From: Acrasis kona
Lineage: Eukaryota; Heterolobosea; Eutetramitea; Acrasida; Acrasidae
Direction of reading: 5' to 3'
Assembly: GCA_026419775.2 (NCBI GenBank)
Contig: JAOPGA020001138.1
Span: 62,001 to 126,000 of the forward strand
Length of the DNA: 64,000 nucleotides
Every line of letters starts with the position of its first letter. Position 1 is the first letter of the stretch. The notes beneath the pieces are model-generated. The model did not search any database, had not been told where the DNA came from, and saw only the letters and a program-made list of their open reading frames with translations. Both the position numbers and the translations under genes were made by a program. Of the stretch, positions 10,054 to 19,771 are shown in pieces.

Positions 10054-10539
10054 TTAAAGCATAACCCTCTTATCCTCTTGATATCTCAGGTCGGTTAAGG
10101 ATAGGACGTACTTGATGGCTCTATCTACTACCTCCGAAAGCACTGGTTTCATTATAATCTTATCAACAATTCTAGACTCGAGCTTCTCTTCTAAACTATG
10201 TTGACAAGTTAGCATTATGATCTTTAAATCAGGAACGATATCTTTCAATACTCTTGCAGCATCAAATCCAGAGAGTTCGCCTAGCCAGGCCTCAACAATC
10301 ACAACTGGTAGTTGAGATTTGGGACTCAGCTGGAGTTCGAACCTCCTTTCTTGAACGTGATCTATTAGTTCTTTACCAGTAGCAAGGCAGGTGACCTTAT
10401 ATCCACGGTTGGTCAAGAGTTTGGCGAGAACGTCTTGCGTTATTGAGAAGCAGTCTACAAGGATGACTTCTTGATTGTCGTCAAGGCTGACGATGCTGGT
10501 TCTTCTCCTTTGGATGTTGGGCTCGTGTTGGAAGGTCAT
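10054..10539 (-). CDS. Stand-alone receiver (REC) domain protein lacking the phospho-acceptor Asp
   Basis: Intronless, 161 residues, nearly all one CheY-like domain (about residues 24-150). Strand 1 is EVILVDC, where the normal pair of acidic residues is reduced to one (D29, then C30). Strand 3 is VVIVEAWLGELSG, so the usual phosphorylated Asp is Glu (E83). The switch Thr (MLT, T111) and the strand-5 Lys-Pro (IIMKP, K131) are kept. So it keeps the fold but probably cannot be phosphorylated in the normal way; Asp-to-Glu often mimics the active state. Two-component parts are common in amoeboid protists. The start is the first ATG; an undetected upstream exon is possible. Confidence 0.7.
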   Translation of the reverse strand: MTFQHEPNIQRRRTSIVSLDDNQEVILVDCFSITQDVLAKLLTNRGYKVTCLATGKELIDHVQERRFELQLSPKSQLPVVIVEAWLGELSGFDAARVLKDIVPDLKIIMLTCQHSLEEKLESRIVDKIIMKPVLSEVVDRAIKYVLSLTDLRYQEDKRVML

Positions 10540-11107
10540 GTGTTGGTTTTGTTGATGTTGATGGAAGATTCTGTGACCAATCTAATATTAAATAATAAAA
10601 TGATCGATTCTTGAAATGGGCGGATACCACCCATATTTGTGCCAACTCCCTACCATTTTTAAAAATGATCGAATTTGTAGTTATATCTCAGGATTTATAT
10701 TGTTGCCCTTGTTGCCAATATGTGAGAATACGGAGTGTTCGGTGCTTTTGCAATTTATGTTCAACGGACAATTTTCACGATTTTAAAAATTTTGAGATTG
10801 TTTTGAACAGAAACTGTTGCCTCACACTATTTTTGTTAACGTGCTTGTTGACAAAGGTAAGATCCCTATAGATATCTATTGAATCAAGAAGAGGAATCAA
10901 AACCTGTAAGGTAAGTTGTCTCGTATACTGTATATGTATTGTTGTATGATTTATACTTACAAAACTGTTGGAGTCTTAATCTGCAGAAAAAACTTCAATT
11001 TATTCTGTAAAACTTTTACTTGTAAGTTGTGAGTCTATTGACATCATTGATTGATTGAGCATTCCGCTACTTCATCTTCATGACTTGATATTATCGTCTC
11101 GTCTTGT
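10540..11107. other. Intergenic region, no gene supported
   Basis: 568 bp. A plus-strand frame at 10611-10871 is open for 86 codons but opens with TTG, is Cys/Leu/Phe-rich and resembles no family, so I treat it as chance. Several GTAAG-like words around 10857-11030 do not pair into convincing introns. Confidence 0.45.
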
Positions 11108-11352
11108 TTATGTTGTTGTAGAAAGCGATGAATCGTCCACGTTGGGTGCTTCTATGATATAGACGTTACATAAATGTTTGATGTAATCTACAACTTCGCT
11201 TGAAATTATGTCTCTTTGGTTCACAAATATATAACACTTCATTTCGTCTATCCTAACTTGAAACTGATTTAAAGATGTCCATGGGATCGAGCGACAACCG
11301 AGTTGCGTCCTGCGAAAATGATGTTTTTGCATCCAACATAAAGGTTGTCCAT
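11108..11352 (-). CDS. Small hypothetical protein, frame interrupted or with one weak intron
   Basis: The ATG at 11352-11350 opens a frame beginning MDNLYVGCKNIIFAGRNS. It meets TAA at about 11285. The neighbouring frame continues with a coding-like stretch (DEMKCYIFVNQRDIISS then VVDYIKHLCNVYIIEAPN) to a stop at 11108. The two can be joined either by a 35-nt intron with a poor GTTGTC donor and a good ATCAG acceptor, or by one extra T in the TTT run near 11285. Either gives a protein of about 70-80 residues. I do not recognise the family. Alternating hydrophobic and charged residues suggest a folded domain rather than chance. Confidence 0.35.
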
Positions 11353-11534
11353 ATTGAAGTTGACGGGGAAAAACAAACATGCTTCAAACAAAAAGTATAT
11401 GTCATTTATTAAAGACAAGCCTTAACAGAAACTCAATACGATTTTTATCAAGAGAACTCTCTCTTCCAAAGTGTGAAAATGTATGAATTACACAAGTGCC
11501 ACGCTAATTAATTTAGAAAGGTCAAATCGTAGAC

Positions 11535-12767
11535 ATGCAGTCCCAATTTGATGTTGCTTTGGAACGACGGGTCACAGACGAAGCATTACGCTTTTTTTGG
11601 AAGGCGAACTCCGAGAAGATACAGATTGCTCAATCAAGCCTGGACAATATTTTTTTACTTCCAGGCATTACGGTGAAAGATGCAAAAAATGTTTATGACG
11701 CTTTGAAGACAACCGGTACATCTTCGAATGCAATTAAAAAGAACTACTTATTGTACTTGTTAAATAATAAACAAATAAAAGACGCCATAACTGTCTTCGA
11801 CGACGAGTCAAAATTACTGTCTAATGTATGCAATGAAGTTTATGAACACATAATGTCGTCCCGTATGGTCATTGATACCAAATTTTTCGTTTCTATCATC
11901 AAGTGGCTTGGTGCGAGATCTCGCGTCGATGATATCATGGCTTTGTTCAAATTCATGGTTGAATCTCATGATTACAAGCCTGACAAAGCGATATGTGCTG
12001 TTTCATTGTTGGCATTTGAGAAGCATTTGTCTTACGGTTTGTTTGTAAATGACTACATGACTCGAAATGCAATCAAAATGAATGTGAACTTGTACAATTT
12101 ACTTATGAAGGTTCTTGAAAGGAACAATCAAACGAACCAAGTTAAACACCTTTATGAGGAAATGGTTTCTTGTGGTATTATGCCCAATCGTATAACCTAC
12201 ACTGTTGTCTTGGGTGCATGCGCTGAATCAAAGGATTCACAATTTGGAGATCAAGTACTGAAACACATCAAAGACTGTATGATCAAAATGGATTTAGACT
12301 TGTGGTGTTCTACGATAAAATATTTGAATGCTTGCGATTCACATTTAGTATTAGCAGACCTGTTCGACCACATGATAGATGTCAGAGTACAGCCAAATAT
12401 CAACACCTGTGTTTTAGCACTTGCGTATTGCTCAAATCCAGATCAAATAGTAGATTACGTGAAGCGATCCGGCATATCTGAAGACACATCGCTGTATAAC
12501 ATGTTGATACAAGCGTACGGAGCCACTAATAGGATCGAGAAAGCAATTGAAGCGTTTCAATCCATGTTGAAGAAAAACATTCCAAGAGATGTCTTCACAT
12601 ACAATAAAATGCTCACTGCATGTGCTGAATGTCAAGATTTCAGTCTAGGATTGGTCATTATTCAAGTTGCTGAGCAAGATAGTATTATTATTGACGATGC
12701 GGCATTAACAGAATTCTACGCCGCACGCGTCAAACACATTAAAGCTGAACAATGCGATAAAAAATGA
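11535..12767 (+). CDS. Pentatricopeptide repeat (PPR) protein
   Basis: Intronless, 410 residues. About nine to ten 35-residue helical-hairpin repeats run from residue 45 to the end. Good PPR units include VNLYNLLMKVLERNNQ, PNRITYTVVLGACAES, DTSLYNMLIQAYGATN and DVFTYNKMLTACAECQ. PPR proteins bind single-stranded RNA, one base per repeat, and usually act in mitochondria on editing, splicing, stability or translation. A strong presequence is not evident from the first residues (MQSQFDVALERRVTDEALRF), so mitochondrial import is likely but not proven. No C-terminal DYW or SMR domain is present. Confidence 0.85.
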   Translation: MQSQFDVALERRVTDEALRFFWKANSEKIQIAQSSLDNIFLLPGITVKDAKNVYDALKTTGTSSNAIKKNYLLYLLNNKQIKDAITVFDDESKLLSNVCNEVYEHIMSSRMVIDTKFFVSIIKWLGARSRVDDIMALFKFMVESHDYKPDKAICAVSLLAFEKHLSYGLFVNDYMTRNAIKMNVNLYNLLMKVLERNNQTNQVKHLYEEMVSCGIMPNRITYTVVLGACAESKDSQFGDQVLKHIKDCMIKMDLDLWCSTIKYLNACDSHLVLADLFDHMIDVRVQPNINTCVLALAYCSNPDQIVDYVKRSGISEDTSLYNMLIQAYGATNRIEKAIEAFQSMLKKNIPRDVFTYNKMLTACAECQDFSLGLVIIQVAEQDSIIIDDAALTEFYAARVKHIKAEQCDKK

Positions 12768-13228
12768 ATAAAAATTATGTTTAGTTTAAAGAGTTTGAAC
12801 CGTTAGGTCCACAACCGATTACCCTATACTAAGACCGGTAGTATTATTGCCTGTATTGCAGATGGTTCTATAACATTATCCTCGTATCGGCATTTTCAAA
12901 AAGTTGTAATCAATCATAAACAACGATGAAACATACAAAACATGAACCACCAAGAAATGCGGATCGTTTCAAAGATCATGACATTGATGAAAGAACAAAA
13001 CAGAAAAAAAACAAAAGCAACCATTCAATAGTGATACTGAAGTACCGAAACTACCAAAGTTTGATACTTGTGGCCATGCATATACTACATTTCATACAAA
13101 GAGAGAAAAAATGCCCATTTAGCTCACTTGTGTCTCAATGAATGTGTGATTAATATCACAATAGTAACGTGCGAATTAACTAGATTCTGATTTGAAACGT
13201 TATTAAGTGAGAAAAAATGACTACAGAT
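12768..13228. other. Intergenic region with one doubtful small ORF
   Basis: 461 bp between the PPR gene and tRNA-Gly. An ATG frame at 12926-13141 encodes 71 residues beginning MKHTKHEPPRNADRFKDHD. It contains a run of eight A at 13004-13011. Its frame reads A AAA AAC there, and the minus-1 frame stays open to 13122. The charged first half looks coding; the second half is ambiguous. I cannot name a product and do not list it as a separate gene. Confidence 0.3.
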
Positions 13229-13311
13229 GCGTTAATGGTATAGTGGTACTTTTCACTAAAGAATGCTAGCCTTCCAAGCTCGCGACACGGGTTCGATTCC
13301 CGTTTAACGCA
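13229..13311 (+). tRNA. tRNA-Gly (anticodon TCC) with an enlarged D-loop
   Basis: The acceptor stem GCGTTAA pairs with TTAACGC. The anticodon loop is CTTCCAA (anticodon TCC, Gly). The T-arm is ACGGG-TTCGATT-CCCGT. The gene is 82 nt before the discriminator A, about 11 nt longer than the usual 71. The extra bases lie just after the GG of the D-loop (around 13248-13263), where CTTT and AAAG could form a small hairpin. The anticodon stem has one mismatch. The A box is before the extra bases and the B box is intact. A TTTT terminator follows at 13315. Confidence 0.85.
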
Positions 13312-13314
13312 TAC

Positions 13315-13318
13315 TTTT
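13315..13318 (+). terminator. RNA polymerase III T-run after tRNA-Gly
   Basis: TTTT begins four bases after the discriminator of tRNA-Gly, as expected for a Pol III terminator. It supports the tRNA being an active gene. Confidence 0.6.
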
Positions 13319-13735
13319 ATTTCTCTTCCTTAATTTGAGCTCCAGTGTCGAGGACCGTTCTTTTATTTTTAACCAGCAACAACGCGGTTGTATTCGATAG
13401 CATGGCTCAATAAAACCTCCTGATTCCCCGAATATTACAATTATTGAACATGCACCTTGTGCCTCACCAAGTAGTGCACAGTTAGCTGATTCTGGACCAA
13501 GTTTGATGGCAGGCCCTGCCTCAGGCAAATACCAGTAACCAACTCCGAAGCAGTACTTTGATTGATTCTTTAGTGTTTTCAAAGTCATGGGGCAAACAAA
13601 ACATAATCAATAATGAAAGTCACAAAAAATCTTTATGGATAAACGAGAAATCGAACATTTTACCAGTTTTACGATACTTTATTGACCATATATACAAACG
13701 CAATCTATGGAAAGAGAAGACTTGATGAATGCAGG
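13319..13735. other. Intergenic region, doubtful minus-strand ORF
   Basis: This stretch separates tRNA-Gly from the 3' end of the Rho-type GTPase. A minus-strand frame (13588-13304, 94 codons, rich in Cys, Gly and Pro) is open but ends inside the tRNA gene. It has no recognisable domain, so it is probably chance, though it is long for its context. Confidence 0.35.
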
Positions 13736-14408
13736 TTACAAAACGTTACATTTATGATTCTTCGTTTTTGTCTTTTTCTTCTTTTCAGGGTCACAAACAC
13801 ATTTAATGCATGCTTCGAAAGATTCTCGTAGCCCTTGTTGTGATTTAGCTGAACATTCAATGTAAGCCGCAGCACCTAATTTTTTGGCCAAGTTGAATCC
13901 TTCTTCTTTTGTTATACATTTTTCATTTTTATCCCTCAATTCCTTTGCGACTGTTATATCATCTCTCATATCAAGTTTGTTTCCAACTATTACAAAAGGA
14001 ACGTCAGGCGATGTGTGGTGAATTTCTGGAAACCATTTATGTTCTATATTAACAAAGCTAACATCCCTTACTAAGCTGAACACTAGTAGAAAGCAGTCAG
14101 TCCCAGGATAACTAAGAGGTCTCAATCTATCATAATCATCCTGACCTTTTTTACTAATTAGTGTCTATTCAAATAACAATAAAATACCTGCAGTATCCCA
14201 AAGTCCCAAGCTGACAACGTGATTGTTCCACATCACGTTAGTGTTATAGTTATCATATATGCTACGAATGTCAAAAGTCTTGTTGTGTGCTAATAACTAA
14301 CGTTGGAATGTGGTCTTCAGGGAACCTATTCATGGCATAGCTTACAAGCATACATGTTTTACCAACCTCGCCGTCTCCTACGGCTACGATTTTTAGTGAT
14401 GTCTCCAT
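13736..14408 (-). CDS. Rho/Rac-family small GTPase
   Basis: Three exons in reverse: 14408-14302, 14261-14188 and 14145-13736, with introns of 40 and 42 nt. The product is 196 residues. Motifs: GDGEVGKT P-loop, IPTIYDNY effector loop, [18 protein letters not shown] switch [10 protein letters not shown] (the usual TKLD reads NKLD), ECSAK, a Lys-rich hypervariable tail and a C-terminal CNVL prenylation box (Leu at the end favours geranylgeranylation). Rho GTPases control actin and cell shape at the membrane. The P-loop has Glu where Rac/Rho have Ala (Rac1 A13). A RhoGEF is encoded at 29.9 kb in this window, though pairing is not implied. Confidence 0.9.
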
Positions 14409-15508
14409 TGTTGTTTGTTTTTGTCAATGTGATTGTGATCCTGATTGTACCCAATAAATACTCACCGAATCGCCATTAATACTGAAAAGAAATATTATAA
14501 TTGAATATATATAAAGTTAAAAGATATCTATTTATGACGACAAACAAACTAATGAAGTTCGAGTTATGTTTTTTTGGGTGAGAATCCAGGAGTTAATATT
14601 AAATTTAGAAGTAGTATATACAATGCTTTTGAGCATCTTTAAGTACAATAAAATGTGATTAGAATCGATCCCTTAGTGTCTTTAGTTACACCAATAGCAT
14701 TGGTCGAGCATTTGATGGTTTCTACAATTTTGAAGTTACGCAACAAGATCAACGACTTTTCTGATTTTTTGTAATTTGTAGTATTGTAAAATACGAAAGT
14801 TTTTTAAGGAACAAAGCGGAGTTAGAATATTGAAGTTATCGTTGAAATATTAGTAAATTGAATGTTTTTAACACGTTGAGGTACTTTTATTGAAGTGTAA
14901 AAGTTTTAATTTATCACGTTGAAAAACAAACAAAAACAAACACTACTTCAAGTACAAGCACTATGCAAGTTCCCACCCACCACCCATTCAAGCAATTGTG
15001 GAGTAGAGCCAGCAAGAAAATAATTCTAGAAAGTGGGCGGAAGGCAAGTTGGAGATGAGGTAATGAGCAAGTAGGGGTATGGCTGTATTTGGAGATCTAA
15101 AATTTGGAAACTTCCTGAAGATTGCAGAATTGTTTGAATAGGTACCGATCGAGTCACAGCTGAATATTGGTGAGGAAAGAGAAAATTCAAGTATAGCTAC
15201 CGCTCGAGTTATATCTGTATATTGGTGAAGAAAGAGAAAGATCAAGTTAGAATAGCCTTATAAACATCTAGTATAAACAGAGTTTTATAGGAATGAAAGG
15301 AACCTAGTCAAGAAAAGAAGACACCAACATAGAGAGGTTCTAATAAACGCCGATTTTACAAAGCTTTGTGCCGATAAAATCCAAATTTTTAAAGCGATTT
15401 TCGAAAGTTGGGTTTGCATTATATGATAGTTGAAGGACAACCAGACAACAATGAACCTTCCGGAAAGTCAATATGAACGACTGTCACACATCAATCAATT
15501 AGTACAAC
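14409..15508. other. Longest intergenic region, AT-rich with short T/A runs
   Basis: About 1.1 kb without a supportable gene, upstream of both the GTPase (minus) and the RCC1 gene (plus). It contains the imperfect tandem repeat at 15141-15250. A minus-strand frame at 14988-15245 is open but overlaps that repeat and has no domain. No tRNA or known small RNA is visible. Non-coding RNA cannot be excluded. Confidence 0.4.
15141..15250. repeat. Two-copy imperfect tandem repeat, 55-bp unit
   Basis: Unit one (15141-15195) and unit two (15196-15250) align end to end. Shared words include TACCG.TCGAGT, ATATTGGTGA and GAAAGAGAAA followed by TCAAGT. They differ at roughly one base in five, so the duplication is old. 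It lies in the intergenic region upstream of the RCC1 gene. Confidence 0.6.
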
Positions 15509-16846
15509 ATGGGCCAAAGTGCCTCATACATAAGCCCTTCAACATTGAAATCTATATCATCCACACACGAAAATACAACAGCTTATTACATTGGAGAAGT
15601 TAGAAGTGCCGGTGGTATTCTCAAAAAAACAAATACTCTGGCACAACTGAATCTAAACCTAAAATCCACTTCAAAGATAATAGACAGAGTTTTTAGAACA
15701 TATTTTTTAAGCAGTAATTCTTTTTCGTTAATTTTAATAACTAAAGAAAGACGGTGAAATTTATTGTCTGAAGAAGGATGTAATAAAACGACTACTACCA
15801 AATGTGTTCGTTTCAGACATTTCTTGCGGGCCCAACCATTGCTTAGCGGTAGATGACAATGGCATACTTTATTCTTGGGGCCTGAATAACGAATTTGGAC
15901 AGCTTGGAAGAGAATATAAATTCAATAAGCCGACAAAAGTAGACGGAATAAATGACCCCGTCATAATGATTGCCACCGGGTGGTCAACTTCATGTTTGTT
16001 ATAGAACATTGTCTATATTCTAAACTTTTTAGTTGCTCTTACAAACAAGGGTGTGTTATATGCCTGGTAATATTTGTATTGTTCATGTATTGTGACTCAA
16101 TAGGGGCGCATGTGGATGTGGACAATTAGCAATAGACTCTAAAATACTAGTCTCTAGGCCGAAGAGAGTTAAAATTCTTAGCGAAGTGGATGTCAAAAAA
16201 ATTTGTTGTGGAATGCACCACACATTAGCTTTAAGTGGTAATGGCGTCAAATCTGAAATAAAATATTTTTAATTTCGTTTAGAACAGGGATCGGTGTTTG
16301 TATGGGGTAAAACAGCTTTGCGTAGTACTCCTGACCCAATGCCCGTCCCGTTTGATGAAAAAATTTGTGACATCTTTTCTTCATCCTCCTTGTGCTTCGC
16401 AAAGACTGTGAGTGGACTAGTTTACATTTGGGGAACAACACGCAGCACTTATACATTTCCTATATTACTGAATACGGTCGATGGTGCGGTGATTGACAAT
16501 GTGTGGACTGATTGCATGTCTAGTTATGTAATGTTGAAAACAACATGTAATCGTTTGTTTTTCTTCGGGGTATGTTGTAATTCATTCTACCTTTTTACAT
16601 TAACAATAGCAGGAAAGTACATCATATGACTTGTCGTCCCAAGGCCAACGCACTTTTGATATCAAGTCAGATGTGAGAGCTACTGAAGTTGACCGCTTTT
16701 CAGATGTTGCAAAAGGCACTGTTATTTATTGTGCATTTGGAGAAGAAAGTCTTTTTGTTCTTACAAAGTCATTACACACTCCATATCAAGGAATGTTGCA
16801 GAAACTTGTATATTCTGATATAAGAATTGATTGTCAAATAATTTAA
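15509..16846 (+). CDS. RCC1-repeat beta-propeller protein
   Basis: Six exons (15509-15713, 15751-15993, 16033-16066, 16104-16237, 16283-16569, 16613-16846) with introns of 37-45 nt give 378 residues. RCC1 repeat hallmarks recur: ISCGPNHCLAVDDNG, LYSWGLNNEFGQLG, GVLYAWGACGCGQL, CCGMHHTLALS, SVFVWG. The blades are those of a seven-bladed propeller, though the last ones are degenerate. Family members range from Ran GEFs to ubiquitin ligase and ciliary adaptors; nothing in the sequence specifies which. The tail (LVYSDIRIDCQII) resembles the first strand of a BTB domain cut short. The third exon is only 34 nt. Confidence 0.8.
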
Positions 16847-17187
16847 TGTCACTCAATAAAAAAATATTAGTAATAACTTACTCTGTCCGAAATTATAGCA
16901 TTCCGATCTTGATTTTGTTTCGAATCAGTTTGATAAAAAACAGTACTTTTATTGGTCGAGATGATAATGAAAAAAACACATTTAACAAAATGACAAAAAG
17001 ATAGCCAACGTCAACAACGTCATATCTCATGCTCCGTGAATGGTTCATCTCTTTGTAAAAACAAGTTTTTATTCTCCATATATCACGGGAATGGCACAAT
17101 TATGTAACAATGCCGGTTCCCCGGAGTAAAAAGTGCTGTTTATAAACATCTCTCCCAACATCATTAGAAGAATCATCAACTAAAAAA
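16847..17187. other. Intergenic region with TATA-like element
   Basis: 341 bp upstream of the catalase-like gene. TTTATAAA at about 17139-17146 lies some 42 bp before the start codon and could be a TATA box. The minus-strand frame at 16893-17099 has no domain and is ignored. Confidence 0.35.
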
Positions 17188-18269
17188 ATGATTGGAGTCA
17201 AGCTTGCTTTCGTTCTTTTCACAATTGCTCTTTTCTCACTTGTTCAGGCTACCAATTTTTATGGTGATGATTGGCAAAGACTCTCTGCTGCAGAAAAGTA
17301 TTCGCTACTAGCAGATGCCATCAATGAAGACCCAAAACCTTTTGGATGGTATAATCCTCTGACCGTGCTACAAATCTTCGTAGAAGACCACAAGAAGACT
17401 ATGGATAGCGCTCAAGACCAGATGCCCACACAAGGACCATTCGGCGCACTCACTAGAAAAAAGTTAATCCACACAGTTGGTGCTATATGCGGTATGAAGT
17501 GGGTTCCCACCTCAAACAACACCTACTCAGGAGTCTTCCAAGGAGTAAGATGATGGCTTGAGTAGTACTAATATTTTTTTAGACCGAGACTGCCTATATT
17601 CGCATGTCTACTGCCACACAATACACTGAGAAGCCATTCAGTTTTACACCAGGTTTGTCCATTAAATTCCTTCGCAGTGGTGTAAAGTCTTCCAATATCT
17701 TTGCTATGTACAGCTTGGAGGGACAAGAGGGCTTCAACTTCTTCAAGAACATTTTCAGCAACCACGTACCAAGTTTGTCCCCTGATGCCTCCACCATTTT
17801 GAAGAAGTTGGATGAAAATTTCGGAAAAGTCACAAGCTGGACCACAAGTAAGTTTAAAAATTCACTTAACAATATTAACCAATTAGTGATTGGTCTCTCA
17901 GACTTGGCTACTTTCGATACCGACGGAAAAAGAGCTACAAACGTATCATACCCATTCCAATTGTTCCTAAAGCCATCCGATTCAGTCAACAGGAGGTTCC
18001 CTGACCAGTACACTGGCCAAGTTCTTTTGGACCAATTAAGCACTTTGTCACCAGATAACACCGACGTTCTATATCACGTTTACGCAAAGAAAACACCAGA
18101 AGCTCCTCTAGTTAAGATCGCAGACGTCAAATTGAATGATAAGTGCAGAACAAGCAAGTTCGCAGACGAAAGTTTGTTCTTCCAACATCAAAGGATGGAG
18201 GAAGATTTGAAGTCAAACCCAACTTGGCCAAAATCAGGTTCGAGGTGCCCATTCGCACACCTACATTAA
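17188..18269 (+). CDS. Secreted haem-dependent catalase-like protein
   Basis: Three exons (17188-17544, 17583-17847, 17887-18269) with introns of 38 and 39 nt give 334 residues. The second intron is a multiple of three and has no stop. The first 21 residues (MIGVKLAFVLFTIALFSLVQA) are a clear signal peptide. The body has the catalase-like pattern: PGLSIKFLRSGVKSSN, GQEGFNFFKNIFSNHVP, GLSDLATFDTDGK, and a C-terminal ADESLFFQHQRMEEDL. This matches the divergent catalase-related family with the haem barrel but not the standard tetrameric catalase. Secretion suggests a role against peroxide or in oxidising lipids outside the cell or in food vacuoles. The reaction is not proven. Confidence 0.75.
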
Positions 18270-18383
18270 TAATATTGTATTAAATTTTTCGTTCATATCC
18301 ACCATTACTTCACCCTCTTCTAACATTAATGCTTTTGCTTCGTTGTCTCTTGCTGTCTTGGCATTACAATATTATTGACAAGA

Positions 18384-19626
18384 ATGTCACACGACGAAAA
18401 GACCTTTGAGCCATTAGATGTACCTGTAAACCCTAAAGACAAAGAGTTCTGTTTGTCTTTCGACCAAAAGGATGTTGAAGGATACAAAGAAGTAAGTTAG
18501 ATATTCCAGAAAACGAACAATTAATTTTCAGTTCTTCGATAAATACGGTTTTGTAGTGATCAGAAATGTTTTAACTGAATCAGAAGTTGATGATACTGTT
18601 GATGAAATCTGGAATGAGGCGAAACCTGCTTCTAGAAATGATCCCAACACTTGGAACTCAAAATACAATTGGCCAGGAAGTGACTCGATTGGCATCTTCG
18701 GTAGCTCGTCTTGCAAGGGCAAATTTGCTATAAAGAACCGCATTAAGCCTGTTATGTATGAAATTTACAAAAACATTATTGGAAGACCAGATCTATGGGT
18801 TAGTTTTGATAGATTTGGTGTGATGAAACCAACAAAGCAAGTGACATTAGCAAATGGAACTAAAAGAGATTTTCCAGAATACAAGGTAGGATCATTTTAA
18901 AAGACAATCAATACTAATTCAAATAGAGCAAAGAAAAATGGGTACAACTTTTAATTAACCAGTCCATTAACATCAAATAGTTACATTGGGACATGAACCC
19001 TTTTAAAATTACAGACAAGGATCTCAATGTAGAGCAAAGTGATGGTGGAGAGTCCGAGATGACCGAAAAGGATTTTAGTGAAATGTTTTTCATATGCGAA
19101 CGTAACGGCGTTGTTGGCGGCTATAAAAGAGTTCAAGGCCTTGTTGCCCTAACTGATGCAACAGAAGAAGATGGTGGATTTTTGACCATACCAGGTTTCA
19201 CAAACAATTTACAACAATGGTCAAAGTTCCATCAAACCACTCAAGTCGGAAAGGAGATTTCAAAAACAGCTGACTTCATTAAAGTTCCCGAAGGCGATCC
19301 AATGAACAAACAAGCTAAAAAAATCACAGTCAGGTCTGGAAGTGTAAGATGGTTGCGACATTTTTTTTTAACATTTTTAGTTATTGATTTGGGACTCAAG
19401 ACAGCCTCACTGCAACTTTTCAAACAATTCGGATAAATTCCGTATGGTACAATACATTAAAATGTTCCCAGCAAGAAACGAGAAAGATGTAAAATATGCG
19501 GAGTTTGTTAGATTGAGGAGGGAGAAGATGAATGGTTACATTGAAAGGTTAAAAAGTGAGAGTGGTGATCCTCTTCATCTTGACAATCTTTCGAGGAAGT
19601 TATTGGGTTTGGATTCATGGTATTAA
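18384..19626 (+). CDS. Phytanoyl-CoA dioxygenase (PhyH) family protein
   Basis: Five exons (18384-18491, 18532-18885, 18927-18941, 18981-19343, 19381-19626) give 361 residues. Introns are 40, 41, 39 and 37 nt. The third exon is only 15 nt (Ser-Lys-Glu-Lys-Trp) and is needed to build KWLHWDMNP, the Fe-binding HxD region. The distal His lies in LIWDSRQPHCNFSNNS, and the body has the GGFLTIPGF strand. The N-terminal FFDKYGFVVIRNVLTESE is the usual PhyH opening. Such enzymes are Fe(II)/2-oxoglutarate dioxygenases acting on fatty acyl or small-molecule substrates; which one is unknown. No peroxisomal SKL tail is present (C-terminus is DSWY). Confidence 0.8.
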
Positions 19627-19771
19627 ACTAACGAACCGGTGTAATAAAAATGACGTAAAATTGTTTTTCCTATCACTTCCAGTCACTTCTTCCACATTGT
19701 TTCTGCACCGGAGAATAGCTTAGTGTATGGCATTTTTGTTCTTTTTTGTATGTCGTAGTTACAAATATCCA

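Noticed and set aside
10611-10871. 86-codon Cys-rich plus-strand ORF
   Set aside because: Starts at TTG, hydrophobic and Cys-rich without metal-site spacing, no splice partner.
13304-13588. 94-codon minus-strand ORF
   Set aside because: Ends inside the tRNA-Gly gene, no domain, composition odd. Kept only as a note in the intergenic entry.
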